A DNA stretch of 64,000 nt, from the NCBI RefSeq assembly GCF_016722765.1, contig NZ_JAEQND010000001.1:1-64000 (forward strand), in the 5' to 3' direction. The notes below the pieces were generated by a model. The model ran no database searches and was not told the origin of the DNA. It saw only the letters and a list, made by a program, of their open reading frames with translations. The position numbers and the translations under genes were made by a program. This DNA comes from Ramlibacter alkalitolerans (GTDB lineage: Bacteria > Pseudomonadota > Gammaproteobacteria > Burkholderiales > Burkholderiaceae_C). Shown here piece after piece: positions 8,360 through 18,378 of the stretch; positions within the stretch are counted from its first letter, which is position 1; the number at the start of each line of letters is the position of its first letter.

Positions 8360-9637
8360 TCAGAGCCGCCCGTCCGCCGCGGCGCTGGGCAGGATGCCCT
8401 TGACATCGAAGATCACGGCGCCGGGATGGCCATAGGCCTGGATGCCGGCGGCGCCGAGTTCCAGGAATTCGCGATGGCCGACGGCGACCACGACGGCCGC
8501 ATAGCCGCCGCCCTCCGGCGGATGTTCAAGGCAGCGCAGTCCGTACTCGTGCTCCGCTGCCTTCGTGTCGACCCACGGATCGTAGACGTCGACCTGCACG
8601 TTGTAGCCCTGCAGCGTCCGCACGATGTCGACCACCTTCGTGTTGCGCACGTCGGGGCAGTTCTCCTTGAACGTGAGACCGAGCACCAGCACCTTGCTGC
8701 CCAGGACCGGCAGGCCCTTGCGCAGCATCAGCTTGACCGTCTCATCCGCCACGTGCCGCGACATGCTGTCGTTGATGCGGCGCCCGGCCAGGATCACCTC
8801 GGGGTGGTAGCCCAGCTCCTGCGCCTTGTGCGTGAGGTAGTACGGATCCACGCCGATGCAGTGGCCGCCGACCAGGCCCGGGCGGAAGGGCAGGAAATTC
8901 CATTTCGTGCCGGCGGCCTCCAGCACTTCGAGCGTCTCGATGCCGAGGCGGCGGAAGATCAGGCTCAGTTCGTTCATCAGCGCGATGTTCACGTCGCGCT
9001 GCGTGTTCTCGATCACCTTGGCGGCCTCGGCCACCTTGATGCTGCTCGCCCGGTGCGTGCCCGCCGTGATGATCTGGGCGTACAGGGCGTCCACCGCGTC
9101 GGCCACCTCCGGCGTGCTGCCGCTGGTCACCTTGCGGATCGAGGTCAGGCGGTGTTCCTTGTCGCCGGGATTGATGCGCTCGGGGCTGTAGCCGCAGAAG
9201 AAGTCCTGGTTGAAGACGAGGCCGCTGACCCGTTCCAGCACCGGCACGCAGACCTCCTCGGTCGCTCCCGGATACACCGTCGATTCGTACACGACGACGT
9301 CGCCGGCCTTGAGCGCGCGTCCGACGGTCTCGCTGGCCGTCACCAGCGGGCGCATGTCGGGGCGGTTGGCCGCGTCCACCGGCGTCGGCACCGTCACGAT
9401 GAACACCTGCGCCTGCTGCAGTTCCGCGGGGTCCGCGCTGTAGCGCAGGTGCGCGGCCTGCTTCAGCTCCGCGCGGCTGCATTCGAGCGTGTGGTCGTCG
9501 CCGCCCTGGAGTTCGGCCACGCGATGCGGGCTGATGTCGAAGCCGATCACCGGCCGCCGCTTGCCGAATTCGACCGCCAGGGGCAGCCCCACGTAGCCCA
9601 GCCCGATGATGGCCAGGGTCTTGTCTTCAAGCATCAT
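8360..9637 (-). CDS. tviB: UDP-sugar 6-dehydrogenase, TviB/WbpA type
   Basis: 425 residues. It makes a UDP-uronic acid by two NAD-dependent oxidations; TviB/WbpA-type enzymes act on UDP-N-acetyl-hexosamines. An N-terminal NAD fold has IGLGYVGLP at 10-18. Catalytic Cys260 sits in GGHCIGVDPYYL, and the C-terminal domain holds GLTFKENCPDVRNTK. GTKWNFLPFRPGLVGGHCIG and the ENCPD loop are characteristic of the TviB branch rather than UDP-glucose dehydrogenase. The ATG at 9637 (or 9634) overlaps the end of the upstream epimerase gene. It is the last gene of the 13-gene unit. The product would supply uronic residues together with 9627-10652. The exact substrate is inferred. Confidence 0.88.
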   Translation of the reverse strand: MMLEDKTLAIIGLGYVGLPLAVEFGKRRPVIGFDISPHRVAELQGGDDHTLECSRAELKQAAHLRYSADPAELQQAQVFIVTVPTPVDAANRPDMRPLVTASETVGRALKAGDVVVYESTVYPGATEEVCVPVLERVSGLVFNQDFFCGYSPERINPGDKEHRLTSIRKVTSGSTPEVADAVDALYAQIITAGTHRASSIKVAEAAKVIENTQRDVNIALMNELSLIFRRLGIETLEVLEAAGTKWNFLPFRPGLVGGHCIGVDPYYLTHKAQELGYHPEVILAGRRINDSMSRHVADETVKLMLRKGLPVLGSKVLVLGLTFKENCPDVRNTKVVDIVRTLQGYNVQVDVYDPWVDTKAAEHEYGLRCLEHPPEGGGYAAVVVAVGHREFLELGAAGIQAYGHPGAVIFDVKGILPSAAADGRL

Positions 9638-10652
9638 GAGCCGCTTCCTTTTCGCTTCCTGGAGTGGGCGCCGCGGGCGCCGGGATGTCGTGGTAGGTCC
9701 GGTACCAGTCGGCGAAGTGCCGCAGGCCCACCGCCACCGGGGTGAACTCGCGCGGCGCGGCGGGCAAGGCCTTCACCCGCGACGCATCGGCAAAGGTCGC
9801 GGGCACGTCGCCGGGCTGCATCGGCAGCATCTGCAGCTGCGCCGGCACGCCGAGCGCCGCTTCCAGCAGCCGGATGAATTCCAGCAACTGCACCGGCTGC
9901 CCGCCGCCGATGTTCAGCACCCGCTGCGGCACCGGGCCCGCCGGCGCTTCATCGAGCACGGCCAGCACGCCCGCCACGATGTCGTCTATGTAGGTGAAGT
10001 CGCGCAACAGGTCGCCGTGGTTGAACACGGGCACCGGCTCGCCGGCAAGCATGGCGCGGGCGAATTTCCAGCACGCCATGTCCGGGCGGCCCCACGGGCC
10101 ATACACGGTGAAGAAGCGCAGCCCGGTGCACGGCATGCCGTACAGGTGGGCGTAGCTGTGCGCCATCAGCTCGTTCGCTTTCTTGGTGGCGGCATACAGG
10201 CTCACCGGGCTGTCGACGCGGTCGTCCTCGGAGAACGGCAGCTTGGTGTTGCCGCCGTACACGCTGGAACTGCTGGCGTACACCAGGTGCGCGGTGCGCT
10301 GGGCGCGGCAGCCTTCCAGCACGTTGACGAATCCGACCAGGTTGGCCTGCACGTAGGCATGGGGATGCGTCAGCGAATGGCGCACGCCGGCCTGCGCGGC
10401 CAGGTGCACGACACGGTCGAAGCTGCGCCGCGCGAACAAGGCTTCGACGGCCGCGGTGTCCGCGATGTCGAGCTTTTCGAAGGAGAAGCCCGGCTGCCCG
10501 TGCAGTTGCGCGAGGCGGGCCTGCTTCAGCGCGGGATCGTAGTAGTCGTTCAGGTTGTCGACGCCCAGCACCTCGTCGCCGCGTGCCAGCAGCGCCCGGC
10601 ACACATGCATGCCGATGAAGCCCGCCGCCCCGGTGACCAGGATGCTGCTCAT
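9627..10652 (-). CDS. NAD-dependent UDP-uronate 4-epimerase family protein
   Basis: 341 residues, an extended short-chain dehydrogenase. The nucleotide motif GAAGFIG is at 8-14 and the catalytic Tyr153-x-x-x-Lys157 is in YAATKKAN. Substrate-loop features ([17 protein letters not shown]) match UDP-glucuronate 4-epimerases of the CapI/LspL type. It would interconvert gluco- and galacto-uronic acids made by the flanking dehydrogenases. The ATG at 10652 overlaps the stop of the UDP-glucose dehydrogenase gene (ATGA), and its own end overlaps tviB by 11 bp. Substrate choice (UDP-GlcA or UDP-GlcNAcA) cannot be read from sequence. Confidence 0.88.
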   Translation of the reverse strand: MSSILVTGAAGFIGMHVCRALLARGDEVLGVDNLNDYYDPALKQARLAQLHGQPGFSFEKLDIADTAAVEALFARRSFDRVVHLAAQAGVRHSLTHPHAYVQANLVGFVNVLEGCRAQRTAHLVYASSSSVYGGNTKLPFSEDDRVDSPVSLYAATKKANELMAHSYAHLYGMPCTGLRFFTVYGPWGRPDMACWKFARAMLAGEPVPVFNHGDLLRDFTYIDDIVAGVLAVLDEAPAGPVPQRVLNIGGGQPVQLLEFIRLLEAALGVPAQLQMLPMQPGDVPATFADASRVKALPAAPREFTPVAVGLRHFADWYRTYHDIPAPAAPTPGSEKEAAHDA

Positions 10653-12013
10653 GCCGCAAGCGCCAGCGGCGCCGGCGTGCCCAGCACCGGCGCGCGGCCG
10701 AGCGGGTGGTATTCGATGCCGTAGCCGCGCAGCAGTTCGCCGTCGTACAGGTTGCGGCCGTCGATCACGACCGGCTGACGCAGCAGGGTGCGCACGCGGT
10801 CGAAGTCGGGCGCGCGGTAGGCTTTCCACTCGGTGACGACGATCAGCGCATCGGCGCGCTCCAGGGCCGCCATCGGCGCGTCGGCGTACTCGATCGCTCC
10901 CGCCGCGCCGAGCGCCTCGCGCGCCCGCTCCATCGCCTCCGGGTCGTGCGCCACGACGCGGGCGCCGCGCGCCAGCAGTTCCCGCACCACCACCAGGCTC
11001 GGCGCCTCGCGCACGTCGTCGGTGTCGGGCTTGAAGGCCAGGCCCCACAGCGCGAAGCGCAGGCCGGAGAGATCGGGCCCGAAGCGCCGCAGCACCCGGT
11101 CCACCAGCACGTGCTTCTGGCGCTCGTTGGCGCGTTCCACCGCGCTCAGCACGTGCAGCGGCTCGCCCACTTCGGCAGCACTGCGCAGCAGCGCCTTCAC
11201 GTCCTTGGGGAAGCAGGAGCCGCCGTAGCCGCAGCCGGCATAGAGGAACTGCGGGCCGATGCGCGCATCGCTGCCGATGCCGCGGCGCACCTGCTCGATG
11301 TCCGCGCCCAGTTTCTCGGCCACCAGCGCCATCTCGTTCATGAAGCTGATGCGCGTCGCCAGCATCGCGTTGGCCGCGTACTTGGTGAGTTCGGCCGAGC
11401 GCACGTCCATCACCACCAGCTTGTCGCGCTGGCGCTGGAAGGGCGCGTACAACGCGCGCATCAGCAAGGCTGCGCGCTCGTCGTCGACGCCGACCACGAT
11501 GCGGTCGGGCCGCATGAAATCCTCGACCGCCGCGCCTTCCTTCAGGAACTCGGGGTTCGACACCACCGAGAACGGCACCTTGGCCATGCCGCGCTCGGCC
11601 AGCGCGGCGGCGATTTCCGCCTGCACGGCATCGGCCGTGCCGACCGGCACCGTGCTCTTGTCGATCACGAGCTTGTAGTCGTTCATGTGGCGGCCGATGG
11701 CGCGCGCGGCGGCCAGCACGTGCTGCATGTCGGCCGAGCCGTCCTCGCCGGGCGGCGTGCCCACCGCGATGAACTGCATCGTGCCGAAGCGCACGCCTTC
11801 GCGCACGTCGGTGGTGAAGTGCAGGCGCCCCTCGGCCACGTTGCGCAGCACGATCTCCTTGAGTCCGGGCTCGAAGATCGGCAGTTCGCCCTGGCGCAGG
11901 CGCTCGATCTTGCCGGCGTCGAGGTCGACGCACAGCACGTCGTTGCCCATTTCGGCGAAGCAGGCTCCGGTGACGAGTCCGACGTAGCCGGTACCGACGA
12001 TGGTGAGTTTCAT
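10649..12013 (-). CDS. ugd: UDP-glucose 6-dehydrogenase
   Basis: 454 residues. It oxidises UDP-glucose to UDP-glucuronate with NAD. The Rossmann motif GTGYVG is at 7-12. [11 protein letters not shown] and catalytic Cys267 in YGGSCFPKD are intact, followed by [18 protein letters not shown] in the C-terminal domain. Length and order are normal. It sits 15 bp downstream of the outer-membrane barrel gene and is coupled to the epimerase. Its presence means glucuronate or a derivative is a building block of the polymer. Confidence 0.95.
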   Translation of the reverse strand: MKLTIVGTGYVGLVTGACFAEMGNDVLCVDLDAGKIERLRQGELPIFEPGLKEIVLRNVAEGRLHFTTDVREGVRFGTMQFIAVGTPPGEDGSADMQHVLAAARAIGRHMNDYKLVIDKSTVPVGTADAVQAEIAAALAERGMAKVPFSVVSNPEFLKEGAAVEDFMRPDRIVVGVDDERAALLMRALYAPFQRQRDKLVVMDVRSAELTKYAANAMLATRISFMNEMALVAEKLGADIEQVRRGIGSDARIGPQFLYAGCGYGGSCFPKDVKALLRSAAEVGEPLHVLSAVERANERQKHVLVDRVLRRFGPDLSGLRFALWGLAFKPDTDDVREAPSLVVVRELLARGARVVAHDPEAMERAREALGAAGAIEYADAPMAALERADALIVVTEWKAYRAPDFDRVRTLLRQPVVIDGRNLYDGELLRGYGIEYHPLGRAPVLGTPAPLALAA

Positions 12014-12028
12014 GATGAAGCTTTCCGT

Positions 12029-13453
12029 CTAGAAGTTGACAGTCATTCCCAGCTCGATGGAGCGCGCCGGATCCCGCCGCGCGGGCCCGAAGGCCGCACC
12101 CGGCCGGAAGTACGAAGCCTTGGCGGTGAACTCCACCCGGCGCGATTCGCGGATCGCCAGCAGCAGGTCCACCTCGCGCCCGAGCGAGCGGCTGGTGCCG
12201 CCCGGGTCGGCGGACAGCCGCGAGCCTTCCACCACGGTGGACGGCCGCACCTGCCGGTAGTCGTGCAGCAGCAGTTCGAGCGAGGAGTTGCGGCCGAAGC
12301 GCACACCGGTGCCGGCGGTGATCACCTGGAGGTTCGACAGCTCCGGCTGCAGCAGCTCGCCGTAACGCTGCCAGCGCTTGACGCCGGCGAAGCGCATCTT
12401 GTTTTCCTGCAGTCCGGTCTGGCGGAACTGCTCGGAGCCGCGCGCGTAGCCGAGCGTGAGCAGGGGCCGCAGCGGCAGGTCGAAGGAGGCACTGGCGCCG
12501 AGATCGAGGGCATGGCCGCGCAGGCGCTGGCTGCGCGTGCCGAGCGCGACGAAGCGGCCGTCGGCGGCGCGTTCCTCGAACGCGCTCACGCGCTCGCGGC
12601 CCGCGAACCAGGCCAGGTCACCCCAGTAGTTGAGACGGTGCAGCACGCCCTTGTTGCGCCACTCGCCGCTGGCGCGCGCCCCGACCCAGCGGGCATCGAG
12701 GTCGCGCTCGTCGATGCTGTCCTCGTCGGCAAAGACCGCGCCCGGCTGCGGCTGCGCCGAGCGATCGCGCTGCAGCAGCCAGAAGGCCTCCACGGAGTGG
12801 CGCCGCGCCCAGAGCCAGCTCGCCTGGCCGAACCAGCGCGTGACGCCGCGCATGTCGGGCGCGACGCCGCGCTCGTCGGATGACTTGCGGGCGGCCTCGT
12901 GCGCGATGCCGGTGTCCAGCCGCCACTTCTTGCCCAGGTAGCGCACGCGGACGCCATCGAGGTCCTCGTCCCACCACCAGGCTCGGCGATCGAGCAGGGT
13001 CACGCGCCCGAACTGGAGCAGCCACGGCGTGCCGCCCAGGCGCTCGCGCTGCAGCCACATGGGCCCGCGCTCCAGCGAACGGTTCACCTGCTTGCCGGGG
13101 GTGCCCTGCGTGCGCCGCGTGTCGTGCAGGCCCACCAGCTGGAGGAAGACTTCGGTGCGGTCGCCGAAGCGGCTGCGCGCTTCGAGCTGGACCTCGTGCT
13201 CCTGCACGCGGCGGTTGCGCGCCCGCTGTTCGTCGAGGTCGAAGTTGTCGCGCCACTCGTGCGTGTACTCCCAGCTGCCGCCCACCTGCACCGGGTGACC
13301 CGCCACGTCGAGCGTGATGGGCTGCTCGGGGCGGCGCTCGTCGCGGGCCCTGAGCTGCGCTTCGGCGGACGTCGGCGGCAGCGGCGCGGCCTCGCCGCCC
13401 CAGGCGAGCATCGGTGCCGCGAGCAGGGCGGGGATCAGGCGAACTGCGCGCAA
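12029..13453 (-). CDS. Alginate-export-family outer-membrane barrel
   Basis: 474 residues. A signal peptide (MRAVRLIPALLAAPMLAWGG) precedes alternating aromatic/polar beta strands. The last strand ends in the F typical of outer-membrane barrels (IELGMTVNF). The pattern matches the Alginate_exp (AlgE-like) family of polyanion export porins. In this unit it would be the outer-membrane exit for an acidic polysaccharide. The start is a TTG at 13453 with GAGGA seven bases before it, giving a signal peptide directly. The gene overlaps the deacetylase-like gene by 19 bp. The family call is good; the exported substrate is inferred. Confidence 0.82.
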   Translation of the reverse strand: MRAVRLIPALLAAPMLAWGGEAAPLPPTSAEAQLRARDERRPEQPITLDVAGHPVQVGGSWEYTHEWRDNFDLDEQRARNRRVQEHEVQLEARSRFGDRTEVFLQLVGLHDTRRTQGTPGKQVNRSLERGPMWLQRERLGGTPWLLQFGRVTLLDRRAWWWDEDLDGVRVRYLGKKWRLDTGIAHEAARKSSDERGVAPDMRGVTRWFGQASWLWARRHSVEAFWLLQRDRSAQPQPGAVFADEDSIDERDLDARWVGARASGEWRNKGVLHRLNYWGDLAWFAGRERVSAFEERAADGRFVALGTRSQRLRGHALDLGASASFDLPLRPLLTLGYARGSEQFRQTGLQENKMRFAGVKRWQRYGELLQPELSNLQVITAGTGVRFGRNSSLELLLHDYRQVRPSTVVEGSRLSADPGGTSRSLGREVDLLLAIRESRRVEFTAKASYFRPGAAFGPARRDPARSIELGMTVNF

Positions 13454-14202
13454 GCGGCGATCCTCGGTGCGGGGGACGGCAGGAGCTCGCGCATGGCGCG
13501 CCAGCGCAGGCGCGGATGGCGCGCTGCGTCGGCGAGCAGCGCTGCCAGGCAGTCCCGTTCTTCGCGCACCATCACGCCGTGGTGCAGCATCAGGCCCAGC
13601 GCCGCGCCGTCGGCTGCGCGCGCGCGCAACGCCTGCGCCAGTGCAGCGGCCACGGCTGCGGGCCCGCCTTCGCGCCAGTGCCGGGACCAGTCGACGTCCA
13701 CCGGCAGCTCCGGCAGTTCGGACTGCAGCGGCTTCGCACCGCGGTCGCGCGAAAGGGCCTGGAAGCCCGCGGCCGCGAGCAGTGCCGCGGTCAACGCGCT
13801 GCACCGGTTCCACGGCGGCGTGAACCAGGGCTGCACGCGCGCGCCCAGCCAGTCGGCGAGCAAGGCGCGGCCCAGTTCCAGGTCTTCGCGCTGGGCGGCG
13901 GCCGTGCGCGCGGCGCCGAACTCGCTCTTGCGCCCCTCGGGCTCGTGGTTGGCGTGGACCAGGCCGTGCTGGTGCACGGCGACGAGGGCGGGGGCTGCGT
14001 CGATGCGGGTGCGCAATTCGGCCGCCAGTTCCGGCCCGATGGCGGCCGGAATCGCCGCCAGGTCGATCGCGACGCCGGCACGCTGGGTCACGTCCAGCAG
14101 CGCGAGCAGGCGGTCGTCCTCCCAGCCGGCATCGTCGTCGCGGACGAACACCTGCACGGTGGCCGGCAGCGCATCGAGCACGGGCATCAGCACGTCGCGC
14201 AT
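13435..14202 (-). CDS. Polysaccharide deacetylase-like protein
   Basis: 255 residues, no signal peptide. VFVRDDDAGWEDDRLLALLD near the N-terminus, VHQHGLVHANHEP near 75 and WFTPPWNR near 120 match the D-D, H-x-x-x-H and P-P-W-N pieces of the NodB/polysaccharide-deacetylase fold (carbohydrate esterase 4-like). LMLHHGVMV near 215 corresponds to the last catalytic motif. It probably removes acyl groups from an amino sugar or acts on a precursor. Lack of a signal peptide suggests a cytoplasmic step. The ATG at 14202 lies inside the end of the glycosyltransferase gene (16-bp overlap). Confidence 0.78.
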   Translation of the reverse strand: MRDVLMPVLDALPATVQVFVRDDDAGWEDDRLLALLDVTQRAGVAIDLAAIPAAIGPELAAELRTRIDAAPALVAVHQHGLVHANHEPEGRKSEFGAARTAAAQREDLELGRALLADWLGARVQPWFTPPWNRCSALTAALLAAAGFQALSRDRGAKPLQSELPELPVDVDWSRHWREGGPAAVAAALAQALRARAADGAALGLMLHHGVMVREERDCLAALLADAARHPRLRWRAMRELLPSPAPRIAACAQFA

Positions 14203-15377
14203 GCGAGCTCCTCGCGCGCGGCTGGCGCACCCTGATGCGATCCCACCAGCTGCGCCAGCAGTTCCGTGCTGCGCTGCGCGCCGTCGAGGGCCAGCGCCGC
14301 CGCACGGGGGCGGAATTGCAGCAGCTCCGGGATCGCGGCAGCCAGCGCCGGGCCGTCCAGGCGTTCCGGCTCCAGGCATTGCAGTGCGCCCAGCGAGGCG
14401 AGGCGGCACGCCCGTTGCTGCTGCTCGTTCTCGGTCGCGGTGGCATAGGGCACCACCAGCGCCGGCACCTGGGACACGACGAGATCGAGCGCCGTGTTGT
14501 AGCCGCACTGGCTGATGGAGGCGCGCGCGGCCGCCATCTGCGCGGCCAGGTCGGGGACGTGGCGCAGCAGCTGCACGCCCGGCAGGCCGGCGGCCTCGCC
14601 CTGCAAGGCCTGCCACTGCGGCTCGGGCAGGAAGGGGCCGGCGACGATCTGCATGGGAACGCCGGTCAGGCGATGTGCCGCCAGGGCGGCGCGGAACAGG
14701 TCGTTGCCGACGATGCCGCCGCCCGCGGAGACGATCAGGTGCTCGCCGCGCGACGCGTTGACGTCGACGCTGCGCTGCGGCACGACGAAGCCGCTGTGCC
14801 ACACGGGCGTGCGCAGCGCGCGCCGCGGCTTGAAGCTGTCTTCCAGCCGCGCGAAGGCGGGATCGGAATGCACCAGCACCGCGTCGAAGTAGCGGTTGAC
14901 GAGCCAGCAGGCGCGGTCGTCGTGGTGCTGCTGGTCCGGCCGGCCGTCGACGAGGATGTCGCGCAGGCTGCAGGCCACGCGGGCGCCCTGCCGGCGCGCT
15001 GCGCGGATCATCGGCAGGATCTCGCCGGCGAATTTCTTGCGCCCGAAGGGGAACAGTTCAACCAGCAGCAGCGCCGGCCGCGTGCTGGCGACGGCCTGCG
15101 CGATCAGGCGGCTGCGCTCGGCGCGCGCCGCGGCGAGGTCGAAGCCGGCATCGCGGCTGATCACCGTATGGCCGTCGTCCATCCCGAGCGGCGGCAGGTC
15201 GATGCAGCGAACGCCGGTCGGCACCGCGACCCCCTGCGGCAGCCGCCCGCCATTGAGGAACACCACCTGGAAGCGGCTGCGCAGCGCCCGCGCCAGCGCG
15301 AAGCTGCGCGTCAGGTGGCCGATGCCCAGCGAATGCTGGCAATAGAACAGGAGGGTCGGGAGGTCTCGATCGGTCAT
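14187..15377 (-). CDS. MurG/GT28-like glycosyltransferase
   Basis: 396 residues. N-terminal FYCQHSLGIGHLTRSFALARAL and C-terminal SQCGYNTALDLVVS...VPYATATENEQ are hallmarks of GT-B enzymes related to MurG, where the C-terminal domain binds a UDP-sugar. It shares the GIGHLTR/GYNT layout with 24405-25673, so the unit has two members of this branch. It is expected at the inner face of the membrane. The ATG at 15377 overlaps the ABC exporter stop (ATGA). Donor and acceptor are unknown. Confidence 0.85.
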   Translation of the reverse strand: MTDRDLPTLLFYCQHSLGIGHLTRSFALARALRSRFQVVFLNGGRLPQGVAVPTGVRCIDLPPLGMDDGHTVISRDAGFDLAAARAERSRLIAQAVASTRPALLLVELFPFGRKKFAGEILPMIRAARRQGARVACSLRDILVDGRPDQQHHDDRACWLVNRYFDAVLVHSDPAFARLEDSFKPRRALRTPVWHSGFVVPQRSVDVNASRGEHLIVSAGGGIVGNDLFRAALAAHRLTGVPMQIVAGPFLPEPQWQALQGEAAGLPGVQLLRHVPDLAAQMAAARASISQCGYNTALDLVVSQVPALVVPYATATENEQQQRACRLASLGALQCLEPERLDGPALAAAIPELLQFRPRAAALALDGAQRSTELLAQLVGSHQGAPAAREELACATC

Positions 15378-17125
15378 GGCGCAGGTTTCACGAGGGAAAG
15401 GGTCGCGGGCTTGGGCCCGGGGGCATGGGCGAGCCGGCCGCTCTCGAGCGTCAGCACCCGGTCGTATCCGGCCAGCGAGGCGGTGTCGTGCGTGATCACG
15501 ATCAGCGTGCGGTCGCGGTGCACGCGCCCCACGGCCTCGTGGATCAGGTTGGCCGAACGCTCGTCCACCGCCGCCGTGGGTTCGTCCATCAGCAGGATCG
15601 CCGGCTGCTTGACCAGCGCGCGCGCCAGGCACAGGCGCTGGCGCTGGCCGCCGGAGAGGTTGGTCGCCCGCTCCATCAGTTCGGTGTCGTAGCCGTGGGG
15701 CAGGTCGATGATGAATTCGTGGGCCCGGGCGGCGCGGGCGGCGGCCTCGATCTCCTCCATCGTCGCCTCCGGCCGGCCATAGGCGATGTTCTCGCGCACC
15801 GAGACGGCGAACAGCATCGGCTCCTGCGGCACCACGCCCAGTGCGCGGCGCAGGCTGGCGCGCGTGTAGCGCCGGATGTCGACGCCGTCGATCAGGATGC
15901 GGCCGGCGCTCGGTTCCGCCAGCCGCAGCAGCAGGTTCATGAGCGTGGACTTGCCCGCGCCCGAGGAGCCGATCAGGGCGACGCGCTCGCCGGCGGCGAT
16001 GCGCAGGTTCAGGCGATCGAGCACCGGCTTGCCCGGCTGGTATTCGAAGCTCACGTTCTCGAAGGTGAGCTCGCCGAGCGTCTGGGTGAGTTCGAGGGCA
16101 TCGGGCGCGTCGTCGGCATCGGGCGCGATGTCCAGGATCTGCGCCACGCGCTCGGCGCTGATGCCGGCGCGGGAGAACTTGCCGGCCAGCTTGCCGAGGT
16201 CGCGCACCGGCTTGTAGAGCGCGGCGACGTAGGTCACGAACACCAGCAGTTCGCCGGGGCTCAGGCGGCCGGCCAGCACTTCGCGCGCGCCGAGCAGCAC
16301 CGTGATCGCCGTGCCGACCGCGCTGACGACGGCGATGGCCCGCACGATCGCGCCGTTGATGCGCGCGCTCTTCATGCCGCTTTCGTAGTTGGCGGCGATC
16401 TCGCGGCGGAAGCGCTCCTCCTCCTCCTCGTGGCGGCCGAAGGCCTGCACCAGCGCGATCTGGCTCAGCACCTCGTTCAGGCGCGAGGCCATGCGGCCCT
16501 CGTGCTTGCGCTGCTCGCGGGCCGCGGCCTTGATGCGGCGATTGAGCAGGAAGATCACCGCCAGCAGCGGCGGCAGCGTGGCCGCGACGACGAGCGCCAG
16601 CGACGGGTTGAGCCAGAACATCACCGCCAGCATCGCCACCAGCGTCACCGCGTGGTGTCCGAAGGTCAGCAGCCAGTCGGAGAACATGTCGCGCAGCAGA
16701 TTGGTGTCGCCCGCCACCTTGGTGATCAGCTCGCCGACGCGCGTGGTGCGGTGGTGCGCCAGCGACAGGCGCTGCAGGTGCGCGAACAGTTCGCCGCGCA
16801 GCCGCCAGGTGATGCGGTGGCCGACGCGCGCGCTGGTATAGAGCTGCAGGTACGCCAGCACGCCCGATGCGAGCGCGATCGCTGCGATGGCCAGCGCGCA
16901 CACCACCAGCGCCGTCCAGGAGCCCAGGTCCAGCAAGGGCTGCAACGCATGCAGCGAGGGCGGCAGCGGCTTGGCCAGCAGGATGTGGTCGAAGATCAGC
17001 TTCATCGGCCAGGGCACGAGCAGGTCGCACAGCACCACGCCCAGCAGCGCCAGAGCGGCCAGCACCAGCGACAGGCGCTGCTCGATCAGGCACTCGGCGA
17101 TCAGGTTGCGCAGGCGGCGCGTCAT
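15374..17125 (-). CDS. ABC exporter, fused membrane and ATPase domains
   Basis: 583 residues. The first ~310 form a six-helix exporter domain. The ATPase domain carries Walker A GSSGAGKST near 380, signature LSGGQRQRLCLARAL near 490 and Walker B ILLMDEP near 510, plus a His switch in VITHD. This is the MsbA/LapB-like exporter type, working as a homodimer. In this locus it is the only inner-membrane export candidate for the glycan or a lipid-linked precursor. The ATG at 17125 has GAGGAG eight bases before and overlaps the upstream stop; a GTG at 17134 would add three residues. Confidence 0.92.
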   Translation of the reverse strand: MTRRLRNLIAECLIEQRLSLVLAALALLGVVLCDLLVPWPMKLIFDHILLAKPLPPSLHALQPLLDLGSWTALVVCALAIAAIALASGVLAYLQLYTSARVGHRITWRLRGELFAHLQRLSLAHHRTTRVGELITKVAGDTNLLRDMFSDWLLTFGHHAVTLVAMLAVMFWLNPSLALVVAATLPPLLAVIFLLNRRIKAAAREQRKHEGRMASRLNEVLSQIALVQAFGRHEEEEERFRREIAANYESGMKSARINGAIVRAIAVVSAVGTAITVLLGAREVLAGRLSPGELLVFVTYVAALYKPVRDLGKLAGKFSRAGISAERVAQILDIAPDADDAPDALELTQTLGELTFENVSFEYQPGKPVLDRLNLRIAAGERVALIGSSGAGKSTLMNLLLRLAEPSAGRILIDGVDIRRYTRASLRRALGVVPQEPMLFAVSVRENIAYGRPEATMEEIEAAARAARAHEFIIDLPHGYDTELMERATNLSGGQRQRLCLARALVKQPAILLMDEPTAAVDERSANLIHEAVGRVHRDRTLIVITHDTASLAGYDRVLTLESGRLAHAPGPKPATLSLVKPAP

Positions 17126-18378
17126 GCGGCGCACTCCTCTTGCGCCTGCAGCGCCAAGGCTTGCGCGCCGGCCAGGCGGCGCTCCAGTTCCTCTTGCCAG
17201 CCGGGGAGCTGGAAGATGAAGGCGCGGCTGGCGCGCAGCAGCTGCTGCACGGCCAGGTGCCAGGCCAGGCGCACGCCGCAGAAGTGCTGGGGCGCGATCT
17301 GTGCGTAGGCCGCGACCCAGGGATTGGCCAGCGGCTGCAGCAGTTCCTCGCCCGGCAGGCGCACGAGGAAGGCCGCCAGGTCCTGCATCGGGTCGCCGAG
17401 TGCGAATTCGTCAAAGTCGAACAGCACGATGCGTTCGCCGTCGAACCAGGCCTGGTCGACGTGGAAGTCGCCGTGGATCGTCACCGGCGCGTACGGCGGC
17501 AGGCTCGCGGCGGACTGGTCGATGGCGGCCAGGGTTGCATCGGCACGCCCCGCCAGCGGCGGCAGGGCGCGCGCGATCTTCTGGCGCCGCCGCGCCGCTT
17601 CGAGCAGCCAGTGCGCCGTGTCCTGCGTGGCCGGGCCGGCGAGGTGATGCGGCGCCGCATGGACCGTGGCGATCGCGTGCGCCAGCGGCAGCACCCAGGC
17701 GCCGCTGGCGCCGCGCGCGATCCAGTCGGCCAGCGGCGTGCCGCAAGCCGATTCCTGCCACAGCGTGCGCCCGGCGGCCGCGTACTGCAGCGGGCGCGCC
17801 ACGAGCGGCGCGCGCGCGTCCTGGTGCGAGCGCTCCCAGAACCAGGCGAAGCGGGCGTGAATCGCGGCGCCGCGGTCGTCGCTGAAGGTCTTCGCGTACA
17901 GGGCATCGCCCCGGGCGCCCGTGTAGCGCACGGTGGCGCGGCATTCCGGCTCGTAGCGGACGATGTCGACCGCGCGCGCCGGCTCGCCCCAGAACGGGCG
18001 GGCGGCGTCGGGAGCCAGCAGGCCCGCGAGCTGCGGCAGGCCGGCGTCGTCCGGCCACGCCCACAGCAGCAGCGCGAGCGCGGGCAGTGCCATGGCGCCG
18101 CTCGCCGCCGCCAGCGCGGCATGCGCTTCGACACCGGCGCGGCAGACCTTGCCGTAGCAGCGCAGCGTGTGCGAGGCCGACTGCCGATCGCGCAGGTCCA
18201 CTTCGTACAGGGCGACGAGCGGGTGCGGATCGCGCCGGCGCGAGGCGCTGCGGTGCGCCTTGGCGATGCGGACCGCCTCGATGGTGCCGCGCGCGGCCAG
18301 CAGCGGCTGCAGGTGCGTGCGCAGCGCGTGCGCATCCAGGCAGGTCTCGATGGCGCGATCGACGTCGACGTTCAGCAT
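17122..18378 (-). CDS. Kinase-fold phosphotransferase (APH family), first copy
   Basis: 418 residues. The C-terminal half is an aminoglycoside-phosphotransferase/choline-kinase fold. The Brenner motif IHGDFHVDQAWF is near 300 and the metal-binding DFD (LFDFDEFALGDPMQDLA) near 322. In the family these bind Mg-ATP and transfer phosphate to a small molecule. Active-site residues are present, so it is probably active. It lies back-to-back with a second, only distantly similar copy (18372-19733, 7-bp overlap). Resistance is unlikely in this setting; phosphorylation of a sugar, lipid head group or the growing glycan is more plausible. That is inference from position only. Confidence 0.8.
   Translation of the reverse strand: MLNVDVDRAIETCLDAHALRTHLQPLLAARGTIEAVRIAKAHRSASRRRDPHPLVALYEVDLRDRQSASHTLRCYGKVCRAGVEAHAALAAASGAMALPALALLLWAWPDDAGLPQLAGLLAPDAARPFWGEPARAVDIVRYEPECRATVRYTGARGDALYAKTFSDDRGAAIHARFAWFWERSHQDARAPLVARPLQYAAAGRTLWQESACGTPLADWIARGASGAWVLPLAHAIATVHAAPHHLAGPATQDTAHWLLEAARRRQKIARALPPLAGRADATLAAIDQSAASLPPYAPVTIHGDFHVDQAWFDGERIVLFDFDEFALGDPMQDLAAFLVRLPGEELLQPLANPWVAAYAQIAPQHFCGVRLAWHLAVQQLLRASRAFIFQLPGWQEELERRLAGAQALALQAQEECAA

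Noticed and set aside
10706..12883. Long plus-strand frame opposite ugd and the barrel gene
   Set aside because: No motif, no ribosome site, and both minus-strand genes are clear family members.
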